Of a DNA stretch of 64,000 bases, positions 47,840-59,500 are shown in pieces. The notes under the pieces were generated by a model that saw nothing but the letters and a program-made list of their open reading frames with translations, was not told the DNA's origin and searched no databases. Origin of the DNA: Osedax fenrisi (lineage: Eukaryota; Annelida; Polychaeta; Sabellida; Siboglinidae); NCBI GenBank assembly GCA_964019155.1, contig OZ025239.1, positions 558,374-622,373 on the forward strand, in the 5' to 3' direction. Numbering within the stretch: position 1 is the stretch's first letter; each line of letters starts with the position of its first letter. The position numbers and the translations under genes are program-made.

Positions 47840-47847
47840 CCTATAGG

Positions 47848-48457
47848 TATATCAAGACCTCCTATAACCTATATAACCTCAAGGTTATAGGAGGTATTGG
47901 TTATATAAGGTTCCTATAGAGTATAATACGATGACAATTGTTAATTAATTAATGAATTGTTTAAATATTATAAACTATAGGTATATTATACCGTATATAT
48001 ACTAAAATAGCACCCCTCCCCCTAAACCATTCCTACGCCCTTACCTATACTCCTTACCCACATGCGATAGTAGGTAGATATTGTAATGTCGCACTCGCAG
48101 TGTAGTTAGATGTTATATCCTAACATCATATGCCAATTATATGATATTACCAGAAGAAATCGGGAGATCCCGTAGAGAACAACAGTTAGGATTGTAATTA
48201 TAATATGATCACCTATAGGTATATATACTATAGTATCACCTAGATACTATCAGAATATATGTCCATTGGTAAATGTCAAATTATTAATTTGATATTAATT
48301 TAGTTGTTATTAAATACAATTTACGTTAATATGTTTACTTTATAGAGTTTTAAAATTTTTACATATATTTATATAATTACTAAATTTTGCGTAAACGTAA
48401 TGTGGAAAAATAAATATGTAAGTAAATATATATAAATGAATATTTATGAATGTATAT

Positions 48458-48498
<41 letters not shown>
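47848..48498. other. Unassigned sequence with a hairpin and a transposon-end relic
   Basis: ATACCTCCTATAACCT and AGGTTATAGGAGGTAT at about 47857-47898 form an inverted repeat. A C-rich relic (GCACCCCTCCCCCTAAACCA then TTCCTACGCCCTTACC) lies at 48010-48045. A TA run fills 48461-48500. Confidence 0.6.
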
Positions 48499-48504
<6 letters not shown>

Positions 48505-48647
48505 AGCAAACAGTAATAGCCTCATAATAGCAGAATAATATACTTTTAAAATTAATAGCAGCGTAATAATAGCATAATAGACATTAAATAGCAACATAAC
48601 AGCAGCATAATATCATGACAAATTAATAGCAGCATAATAGACATTTA

Positions 48648-50139
48648 CTTACTTACTTATGTCGAATTTTCATTCGACCTGATTTCATTTTTCTCCAGTA
48701 TTCTCTGTCGCTCATAACATTACGTATTTCTTCTACATCGTCCAACTCCGTATAATTTTTCAAGTTATCTATAAATGTTTTAGGTTGCCGTCCTCTGTTT
48801 CGTTTTCCACATATTGGTAGCCAGAAGATTAGGTCATACAAGGCTTCATCTCTGTGCTGTACACAGTGGCCGGCAATTGCCATTCTTCGATCCCTTATTA
48901 CTTCTGAGATCTTCGGGAGTCCGATATACAGGATTTTATTAGGTATCTTGTCTCGCCATGAGATATTTAAAATCATTCTAATTAGCCTGGTGTAGCATCC
49001 ATCTATCTTGTTTTCAAACGTTTTCGTGATTGTCCATGTTTCACTGCCATATAGTAAGATTGTTTCGATTATGTCTCTGAATATCCGTATTTTAAGCTTC
49101 CTATTCATGGTTGACTTCCAGATTTGCTTTAGTTTATGGCATGCTTTCCAAGCGATTGCCTTCCTTACTTCAAAGTCTTTAAGTGAACTTGCCATCCATG
49201 CTACCAGATACTTACAATTATCGACTACTTTAAGGACAATTATACATTTTGTATGAAGATTTACTGGTTTAATTTGGTTATAAGCCATTATTTCAGTTTT
49301 CTTAACGTTTATATGTAGACCAATTTTTGATGCTTCTTCTTCTACACATGTTAATAATGTTTGCGCCTGACATAGTCATGTGATACTAGTGCAATATCAT
49401 ATGCGTAGTTGAGATCAGTTAATATTGTTGCAGGATATCTACGACTCTTCTTGGGTTCAAGTTAGAATCCTAATTCTTCTTCTTTACCTTGGATTTCTGA
49501 TCCAATTGCGTAATCAAGTACAATGATGAATAAGAATGGCGCTATTGTGTCTCCTTGAAGTACGCCAGAGTTTATGTGGTATGAATTTGTTTCGCTGTCT
49601 GGTGTTAGTACTTTAGCTTCTGTGTTTTCGTAAGTGATTGAAATCATATTTACTAAAGGTTTTGGTATTCCATATATGCGATTAGAATTTTTAACATTCT
49701 TCCTCTATCTATGCTATCGAATGCTTTTCTGAAGTCGACATAGGTGATTATTGCATTCATGTTCTTGGATTTCACCCCTTCTATTAATCGACGTAGATCA
49801 AGTAGGTATCCTATGTGTGTTGTTGAAGATTTTCTGGGCCTGAAACCATTTTGATTATTGCGTAGTGTTGCGCTTATTATCGGTTGTATTCATCTCAGGA
49901 TAATTGTGTTTGTGATCTTTTGTGCTATTGCTGATAGAGCTATTCCTCTGTAGTTATCTACTTCATTAAGATTCCCAGATTTTGGAATAGGTATTATATG
50001 ACAAGTAGACCATTGATTGGGCATTTTGCCATTCATGGGTAAGACATTTGCGTAATAGAGGATAATTAAGTAAACATTAGGGTATTTGAATATTTCTGGT
50101 AACATTCCATCTGGTCCAGCTGCTTTCTCATCCATAAAT
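48648..50139 (-). mobile_element. RTE-like LINE, 5'-truncated, nested
   Basis: A minus-strand non-LTR element with a TAAG-type tandem tail (left edge ACTTACTTACTTA) and a short flanking duplication ATTTA (48643-48647 and 50140-50144). It sits inside the inverted-repeat element 48501-50243, whose repeat unit is restored if the LINE is removed. RT and the C-terminal domain remain; endonuclease is missing. Confidence 0.9.
48653..50135 (-). pseudogene. RTE-like reverse transcriptase remnant
   Basis: In order on the minus strand: KAAGPDGMLPEIFKY, WSTCHIIPIPKSGN and NYRGIAL (50135-49890); VDFRKAFDSIDR (motif A, about 49740); NSGVLQGDTIAPFLFIIVLD (motif B, 49647-49462); TDLNYAYDIAL (about 49400), where the expected YADD is YAYD, so one catalytic Asp is lost; then LHINVKKTEIMAYNQI and the C-terminal part 49288-48653 with SETWTITKTFENKIDGCYTR, RRMAIAGHC, GKRNRGRQPKTFIDNL and SDREYWRKM. 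Several frame changes and stops separate the pieces. Compare the fragment at 11315-11690. RTE-like is inferred from the C-terminal motif order. Confidence 0.87.
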
Positions 50140-50245
50140 ATTTAATGGCAACATAATAGCAGCATAATAGCACAATGTAAACATTTTAGGCTATTATATA
50201 TGCTGTTATGCTGCTATTATGAGGCTATTACTGTTAGCAGGGATA

Positions 50246-50364
50246 CTATATTTTATATGTCTCGTCCATCGATATAGAGAAACTTTTTTTACATTGATGG
50301 TTTTGTTATATATATATTCTTATTTAAATATTATATATATATATCTATATATATATATATATAT

Positions 50365-50417
<53 letters not shown>

Positions 50418-51167
50418 TATATATATATATATAATATTTAAATAATATTTAAATAAGAATATATCTTGTACGTGTCCAAGAACCTCATCAATTAAACCGA
50501 CAATTAAATTTAAGCACTGATAATAAGAAATAGAATTTATTTTCTAATTTTAAAACATTTAAATAAATAATAGATGTATATAATAGTCTTATTAAATAAT
50601 TTATTAATGTAATCCGTAATAATTTAAACATATATAATAAATTATAATACATAAACATATACTGTATTATATCGATTAATTTTAGTAAGTAATTCTTATT
50701 GAATTAATGATTATAAAGAATATTGTATATTTTAATAATAAACAATTAAATTAATTACACAATTAATTAACAAAATCATTAATAAGTATACACAAGTATT
50801 TAACATATTTTCTTTTTAAATAAAATATATATACATTTATAATACATAAATTCATTTATTTAAGAACTTTATATTATAAGTAAGTTTTGGATATTTTAAT
50901 ATTATTGAAAATAATATTAATATAATTGTTTATATCGCTATAATAATTATATAATAATTATGATATTTATTATGAATATTACTTAAATATATTTTTAATT
51001 ATACCTATTTATTATTATTTTTATGTATTACTTGATTATTTATAACTTCCGATACTCTCAAAAATAGATCAACTCATTTTAGTGAATTATTCACTGTATC
51101 GTAAACTAAAGTATTATAATAATTATATTTTATTATACTTAATATATATCATCATCGATAATCATAC

Positions 51168-51250
<83 letters not shown>

Positions 51251-51339
51251 ATTTGTATTATAATATATGTCTTTACTAATTAGTAAGAATATCAATATGA
51301 CTATATTTTCATTAAACTATAATAATTTCTGTATATTCA

Positions 51340-51379
<40 letters not shown>

Positions 51380-52080
51380 CAAGTAAAGCTATATTTTATC
51401 TAGCGTTAGATGAATATTAACTTTATTTAATATACATTTTGTATTAAATACTTTACAATAAGTTTATTTTAAATAACATTATTCAATATTAATTAAAACC
51501 CTGTATCATACTATAGTTTTAGTTGTAAATAAATTAAATAAATATAAATCAAAAGTGTAATTAGTAATATATGTAGAGTATCATTAATTCATAAAAATAT
51601 GTGCATTCATCTACAATTAATTTGTCAGTATATGTATATATCCATATACTTTAGTATAGTAAGAGCTGATATCATCAACCAAAACTTATATTGCATATAT
51701 CCTTATCATTATTATGAAATTTTTTAAATACAATAACCAATTATTAATATTTAATTGATATTTAATCATTCATTAATCACTTTAAACTCTAGATAATAGT
51801 GCGATCGCTCTCAATACCTCAATAATTGTATCCATATAATAAATATATCTCGATTAGGGCAACACTTTATGAATAATAAACTGCATTGTTCAACTATAGA
51901 GGACACTGATGATATATGTAGATAATATCGGAATATATAGTTAATGATTATAGTTTAAAATAAGATATACATCTATATCTGAATGCATTCTGTGTATTTT
52001 ACGTTGTTATATCGTATAATGAATGAATTTATATACAACGTATAATTAAGTAAAGATTAACCGTTTAGTAATATAATAAT
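50246..52080. other. Very AT-rich intergenic sequence upstream of the CAAP1-like gene
   Basis: Long mixed TA/ATT runs at about 50320-50435, a 74-bp TA run at 51174-51247 and another at about 51343-51371. ATATTTAAATAATATTTAAATA-type palindromes flank the first. No gene recognised. Confidence 0.55.
51174..51247. repeat. (TA)n microsatellite, 74 bp
   Basis: The longest uninterrupted TA run in the window. Confidence 0.98.
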
Positions 52081-52208
52081 TTGATATCGACTAGCGCACC
52101 TATAGTTGGACTGTAGAAAATATTACTTTATGCCGTAATCGCCTAGTTTTCATAACGCCTAACGCCTAACACATACCGATATTGCAGACGCAGACGAGTT
52201 ACCGACAG
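52081..52208 (+). promoter_or_regulatory. Probable 5' UTR and promoter-proximal region of the CAAP1-like gene
   Basis: Base composition rises sharply from AT-rich to balanced at about 52090, just before the coding start. There is no obvious TATA box at a fixed position in this compositional background. The open frame extends upstream to 52182 without an ATG, so the UTR may be longer or spliced; TTACCGACAG directly before the ATG could also be read as an acceptor. Confidence 0.35.
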
Positions 52209-53501
52209 ATGGCGCACGATGACGAAACCAACGATCGTAAGCGACGACACCGTAACGACCAGCATCGCGAGGCTGAAAGAGGGAGCCACCACTCCGACGT
52301 CTCAGAGTCTCAGCAGCACCACCGAGCTAGTCATCGTAGCGAACACAGCAAACATCATAAACACGCCCACCACCACCACTCATCATCAGAAGACAGGCAC
52401 CACAGTCACTCGGGTGATGCCAGTAAGAGCCGTCACGAATCGCCGTACGGTCGCCGTGTAGAAATCAGAGGTCGCGACCCCTCCAAAGGTCGCGACGCCG
52501 CGAGTAAACGCTCAACCGATGGCGGGGAACAACGTCGACCGGCTCGTCTCGCCGACAGGAAGTCGAAGAGTAACGGTGACCTTGAACTAAGGAGCCGAGT
52601 CGACCCCTTAGCTAGTCAACGTAGCCGCAGTAGACGCCGTCGTAACTCCGAGGAGAACCCGAGGCATGGCAAGGACAGACGACGTGGAAGTCCCACTAAG
52701 AAACTGATCGCCGACCTAGATAAGAGACAAGAACCCAGACGAGCGGAGAAGAAGGATTCGGAGATGCGTCGAGAGGTAACACTTGTGAAACACGACGACC
52801 GAGGGGTCAGTAGGTCAGTTAAGATCACAAACGTTGTGAGAACGGTATCCACTAACGGAAGAGATGTGCTCCCTAAGAAACATGACTCTGATCATAAGAA
52901 AAATGACTCTGATACTAAGAAATATGCCACCGATACTAAGAAACATGCCACCGATACTAAGAAATATGCCACCGATACTAAGAAAAACATCAACGATATT
53001 AAGAAACCGATCACTGATGTTAAGAAACATGTTGCAGACCAGAAAAAAAATACCACCGATTCTAAGAATTCAACAGCCGACACTAAAAAGTATATCATTG
53101 ATATTAAGAAACATATAACTGATGTTAAGAAACATGCACCCAATGATAAGAAACTTGTCACAGATGATAAGAAACGAGGAACTGATGACAAGAAACTTGT
53201 CGTCAATGATAAAAAACATGTCAACAATGATAAGAAACATGTTACCGAAGATAAGAAACATGTTACCGAAGATAAGAAACATGTTACCGAAGATAAGAAA
53301 AGAGTATCTGATGATAAGAAACATATAACCAATGATAAGAAAAGAGTCAATGATGATAAGAAATACCTCGAAAAGAAGAGCAAGAAAAGTTCTCAGAAAC
53401 GTAAAAAATCCAACGAAAACGTAAAAAAACTTCACAAAGCGGAGGCTCCTAAAAAAGACGTAAAACATTCCGACAGTGTCAACGATTCAGGCAATCCAAA
53501 G
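52209..53501 (+). CDS. CAAP1: CAAP1-like exon 1, charged repeat-rich N-terminus
   Basis: 431 codons. The first ATG of the open frame (52209, followed by G) is chosen; the frame is open back to 52182 but with no ATG. Residues 1-60 are rich in His, Arg and Ser (HRSEHSKHHKHAHHHH), then an Arg/Ser-rich stretch (SQRSRSRRRRNSEE). Residues about 223-390 are 24 seven-residue repeats of the form DTKKHAT, DVKKHIT and later EDKKHVT. The first half is GC-richer than anything nearby, supporting coding constraint. The whole exon is hydrophilic, without membrane segments or signal peptide, and predicted disordered. Vertebrate CAAP1 also has a basic low-complexity N-terminus, but without this repeat. Donor AAG|GTTTTA, phase 0. 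Confidence 0.85.
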
Positions 53502-56500
53502 GTTTTATAGAACGCGTATCATAATTACATGTTTTAAATCAATTATTATTTAATAGACATCATCATAATATATTATATAATAGAGTTTCTGTGCGGATAT
53601 TTCATATTCTTAACAAGTAGATATCAGAGTTTTTGAATATTTCTTAATATACATTTAAATATCACCCTATTTTATTAAAATTATAAATTATAAATATGTT
53701 TTCCTATTACGAATACCTTGTGGTACATGCAATTAACCACTGATTATTACCATCTATTGCAGGCATCCAACAAAGACTTTGATGCCGAAATCAACCCTAA
53801 TCACACGAACCTCGCGTTTCCGCTGAAGCCAATCTACGAATACATCAACGATAGAACGCAAATGGTTAGCCCACATGCGACCAGGTTAGTAGTGTAGTGA
53901 GGTCAATAGGTCACCATCATCTCCGGCACACACACTATGTGACTAGCTAGGTTACTAGTAAGCTATCTACATTCGAGTTAGGGCTGGTTGTGAGAATTCA
54001 ATGTAAAAATATAGGGATTTTTAAAAGTCTATTAGACTAAAAATAATTAAGTTATTTTAATTCTGTAAACGGCATATTGTAGTGTGGAATGTTCTTTATA
54101 AGAAACTATAACATCATAAGAAAATATTATGTATTTTAGGAAATATAAGTCTAATAATGGTAACAATTTATTTCATTTTATTTTTATTTAAAATTATTTT
54201 TTATATATGATAAAATGAAAATAAATGAATAAGCCTACATGATATAAACATAATATGTAATAAATACTGAACATTTCATCTAGTTATAAACATTATTTTC
54301 GGAATTATAGAATATATTAGGTTACAATTTAGCAAAAATAATTATTCTGAGAAAATCAAGTTTATAAATAGTACTAAAATTAAAATTTATATTTTATGAT
54401 ATTTAAATATATTATATTTATATTTTTTAAAATAGGTTAAGTTTTTATCTCTAATTTTCGGATATGTTATATATAACAAACTATATTTGATATTTTTCTA
54501 ATAATTTTTTTTTTAATTTTTTTAAATATTTCAAATATTTCCACAACCAGCACTACAATATGCAGATTTCCTATGGTCACACAACTACTTGGAAACCAGT
54601 ACACAACATGTATTGTACAGTGTGGATAGTCAGAGAGTTATAGTATGTGTGTGTGTGTGTGTTGGTGGGTGGGTGTGTGTGTGTGAGAGTCCCTACATTA
54701 GCTAATAGTCTAGCGTTGTGAAACCTGACATCTCAGACCTGAATCTATTGGTCGTTGTTGTAGTAATAGCTTAACTAGCATTAGACCACCCACAGTATAG
54801 TCACTTAACTAGCATTAGACCACCCACTTACATAGACGCTTACTACACCACAACATTATCATAACATTAAATAGTATTGATATAAATCTCATACTAATGT
54901 TTAGGTATTCGAAGCCATAATAATGAATATGTTCGCTCAGTTACTCTTTAGCATGACTACAACATACGCTCTGTCTACCTGCTGATCCACCTGATGCAGT
55001 CACGCCTGACTAACTATTCTCCTATAGGCGCCCCTCTAACCCTTCTCCTCCTCCTATACCCTCCTCTCTATTGACCGTGTTCAGATAGAGGAGATGTTCA
55101 GCTGTTTAACTCGACAGAAGCTTCAGGACATGCTACCCGATTCTCTAAGCGTTCGTACCCATAATGCAGCAGCAACAGCTATATTCCCCTATCTAAGCAA
55201 CGTAATTATTACCTATTCCTTGCCGATGTTGACAGTAGTCGAAATCACTGAAATAGATTTAGGTTTGACGCGATTTGCATACAACAATGTTATTTAGTGT
55301 TATATCTTTACTTAGAAAATGTCGCGATGGTATTGAATAATCAACATTGTAACCTCACATATCGAGGGGTGGGGGATCATCCCTATTTAGCCCCGGTTAA
55401 CTGCCCCACCCCATCAGATAACCCCCTATTAACCCTGTTAACCCCATCAGAATCAGAGCCGTGATGAACTGAAGAAGCGCTGCGTGGAACACATTGATCT
55501 TATGTCGAAGAAACGCATCAAACGACTGCTAGCGGGTTAGTTGTTGATAGGTCACTACAGGTCACTATAGGTCATTATAGGTCACTCTAGGTCACTATAT
55601 CTAGCTATAGGTCACTACAGGTCACTATAGGTCATTATAGGTCACTATAGGTCACTACAGGTCACTATAGGTCACTATAGGTTACTATAGGTTACTATAG
55701 GTCACTATAGGTCGCTCTAGGTCGCTATAGGTCACTCTAGGTCACTATAGGTCACTCTAGGTCACTATAGGTCGATATAGGTCACTATATCTAGCTATAG
55801 GTCACTACAGGTAACTATAGGTCATTATAGGTCACTATAGGTCACTACAGGTCACTATAGGTCACTATAGGTAACTATAGGTTACTATAGGTTACTATAG
55901 GTCATTATAGGTCACTATAGGTCACTATAGGTCGCTCTAGGTCGCTATAGGTCACTCTAGGTCACTATAGGTCACTCTAGGTCACTACAGGTCATTATAG
56001 GTTACTATAGGTCACTCTAGGTCGCTATAGGTCACTATAGGTCGCTATAGGTCATTATAGGTCACTATAGGTCACTCGCTATAGGTCACTATAGGTCATT
56101 ATAGGTCGTTATAGGTCACTAAGTCACTATATCTAGCTATAGGTCACTAAAGGTCACTCTAGGTCGCTATAGGTCACTATAGGTCGCTATAGGTTACTAT
56201 AGGTCACTATAGGTGGCTATAGGTTACTATAGTTCACTATAGGTCGCTATAGGTCACTATAGGTCGCTATAGGTCACTATACAGTGTTAACAATGATAAC
56301 TAATGGGAGAGACAAAGGTATGATGGTAATAATAGAGGATAATTAGTGAGTACATAGTAATGTGTGTGACAGCTTTAGTTAATGGGGGGGTGGGGGTATT
56401 ACAGTGTGGTGGGGGGGTATTACAGGGTGAGAGAGAGGTGGGGGTGTTGATGAGATGTGGAGGAATACGTCCCAGCTTGCATATACTTGTAGTAGCTAGT

Positions 56501-59500
56501 AAGGCAAGAGGGTGTTCACTGTGTTTGTGTTGTAGCAGTAGCTGTAGCTGTAGCTGTAGTAGTAGCTGCTTGATCAACAACATCAACAAGTGCTACTGAC
56601 AGACACACATACACATACACACTTGTATTGATATATCATACATGTATGTTTACACAGTATACATATAGTTATAACTATAGTCTATAGTTATAACTATAGT
56701 TCTCTAATGCTATTTAGTATATAGCATAGAATATCTTACTATACTATGTATTATTAATTTGTTTACAAAAATACTTTATATAGTATATACACAAATTGTT
56801 TTTTATAATTTAAATTATACATATTGTAGTGAAACAGATTGTGAATATTATCAACTAAATAGTGTGAATAGAACTAAATATATGTATTATATTATGCTAT
56901 GTTACATTTAATTGTAAATATATGATATCTTAATAATAGTAACAGGAAACCTAAGATAAGCTACATGTATTAATAATCTAGAATTTGCAGAAGAGGTCTG
57001 TTAAAGGTGAATATTTGGAGATCAGTTTATAGGGTATACTAGAGTTTATTGAAGCCCATATAGGGAGGTTTTATTGTTGTCAGGATAAACAATGCATAAA
57101 CCATATGACACTGAGAGGTCTGTACACACTGGTGGTTACTGTAACACACTGTAAGGCAACCAGGTACACTGTATTTCTTATCTGTAAGTATAGAGAGTTA
57201 CTGTATGCAATATTAGTTAATAGATTAGAATAACTTATAGTAAAGGTGTAGAAAAAGATGATCAGATTAACAGTATTTAGTTCAGATAAAGGGCATACAA
57301 TCTATATTTAGAAATTCATCATAAATGATATTCTCCAGCGCGCTACCCCCGCTACCATTGCATAACACCTTGACATCGTGATACCATGACACTAATAACA
57401 CCGTGACACTAATCACACCGTGACACTAATCACACCGTGACACTAATCACACCGTGACACTAATCACACCGTGACACTAATAACACCGTGACACTAATCA
57501 CACCGTGACACTAATCATACCGTGACACTAATAACACCGTGACACTAATCATACCGTGACACTAATCATACCGTGACACTAATAACACCGTGACACTAAT
57601 AACACCGTGACACTAATAACACCGTGACACTAATAACACCGTGACACTAATAACACCGTGACACTAATAACACCGTGACACTAATAACACCGTGACACTA
57701 ATAACACCGTGACACTAATCACACCGTGACACTAATCACACCGTGACACTAATCACACCGTGACACTAATAACACCGTGACACCCATTACGCAGGTGACA
57801 CAAACTTTGACATTTCGTCTTCAGGAACAGAGGACACAGACAGTGAAGCTGAAATCTGCCAACCATCCAGCCATGGTATCTTACTACTACTACCACCTCC
57901 ACCACTACTACTGATTCATCACTGCTTCAACACTACTACCACTACTACTACTATCACCCCCACCACTACTACCATTACCACAATAACCACTACTACTATC
58001 ACTACTGCTTTCACTGCTTCATCACTGCTAAAACTACTACTATCATCTCCACCACCTCTACCATTATCACAATAACCATTATATCTATTTATTAACAATG
58101 TACATTTCTCTCTATTAATGAACTTCAGGTATTTCTCTACCTTGACTCTATATGTAAGTATAGTACATCTACATAGACAGTGTACTACAGACAGATCCAT
58201 ACATCAATATTGACACCAACACTGCATTAGAAATCATTATCATCTAGCTAGAACTTCACGAGTAACAATCGCATACCAGCCTGTCACTGCAATACTTGTT
58301 GTCATAGCAACCAACTAACACCAGTCTCTTCTCTAGATTCTCTAGATGAACAGGAAGATAATGATGTCGCCTCAACGATTGCAAGTGACCTTGACACTTC
58401 CGAGGAGAGACCCAACGATCATATCATCAATCTTTTAGTGAGGTTAGCTCTACCTCCACCCTATGGGGTTAACTCTGGGTCCCTTACTATCATATCATCA
58501 ATCTTTTAGTGAGGTTAGCTCTACCTCCACCCTATGGGGTTAACTCTGGGTCCCGTACTATCATATCATCAATCTTTTAGTGAGGTTAGCTCTACCTCCA
58601 CCCTATGGGGTTAACTCTGGGTCCCTTACTATCATATCATCAATCTTTTAGTGAGGTTAGCTCTACCTCCACCCTATGGGGTTAACTCTGGGTCCCTTAC
58701 TATCATATCATCAATCATTTAGTGAGGTTAGCTCTACCTCCACCCTATGGGGTTAACTCTGGGTCCCTTACTATCATATCATCAATCTTTTAGTGAGGTT
58801 AGCTCTAGCTCTAGCTCCAGTGTTTACAAGAATATAATGGTGCAAAATATGGATGACTATTTTGTAATGTATTCTTAAGGGGATGTCACACACCTTGTTT
58901 TTGTGAAAATATTTTTTTATTTAACATTTTTTTTATTTCATAATACTATTCTATGATTTGTTTTTTAATATCTGTAAACAAATTATTTATGAAAACAGTC
59001 TAGGAATAACATAAAAGGTGGTTTATATATATTCATTATATATGATATATAATGTATTCATATAAATCAAATGCTGTTTTCTCACAATAATTATTTCGCG
59101 CTAGGTATGTGTATATAAATGTAGGTATCACAAAAACTATTATATATATTCTACTAATTTTTATTGCATTATATAAATAACATATATATGAATACTTAAA
59201 GGGGTTTCACACTGCTTCGAATTGTTCATTTACCTTCGAATAATTCGAATCGAAAATATTCGAATAGAATATTAAGATGCATTATGGGAAATAACCTTCG
59301 AATATTCGAAGCGTTCTATTTTAATTCGAATCGAATTTAAAATTCAGCTTGTTGAATTTCTGTGTATATTCGAATTAATTCGAATCAAATATCAGAATGC
59401 ATTATTGCTTTCATTGTTTCATCAATGATATTTGATATCGTTGAAAGCCCTACCCTAAATATCGTTTTAAGCGAAACTAGAGAGGAACCAGTAGCTAGGA

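Larger units (their letters stand above)
48501..50243. mobile_element. TA-flanked inverted-repeat element interrupted by a LINE
   Basis: The left end TCCCAGCAAACAGTAATAGC then CTCATAATAGCAG and the inverse of the right end TCCCTGCTAACAGTAATAGC then CTCATAATAGCAG match over about 33 bp with few differences. TA lies on both outer sides (48499-48500 and 50244-50245), as in Tc1/mariner-type MITEs. The arms reiterate AATAGCAGCATAATAG. The RTE-like LINE at 48648-50139 splits it; without the LINE the element would be about 250 bp. Confidence 0.9.

Noticed and set aside
52182..52208. Upstream start for exon 1
   Set aside because: The frame is open but has TTG and no ATG before 52209.
52616..53468. 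Antisense ORFs over exon 1
   Set aside because: Shadows of the 21-bp coding repeat; the sense frame carries the gene.
53865..53890. Later donor GTTAGT at 53885 for exon 2
   Set aside because: It gives the wrong phase for exon 3 (an immediate stop) and breaks the family alignment; GTTAGC at 53865 fits both.
55094..55297. Independent 67-codon gene
   Set aside because: Its first part is exon 3 of the CAAP1-like gene; the rest lies in intron 3 and overlaps a dispersed repeat.
55550..56281. CRISPR-like array
   Set aside because: Direct repeats have no unique spacers, and the locus is an intron of a eukaryotic gene.
56287..56599. ORFs on both strands in intron 4
   Set aside because: Low-complexity G-rich and AGCTGT-repeat sequence without recognisable domains.
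57919..58200. Val-rich minus-strand ORF
   Set aside because: Produced by ACTACTACC/CACCACTACT simple repeats in intron 5.
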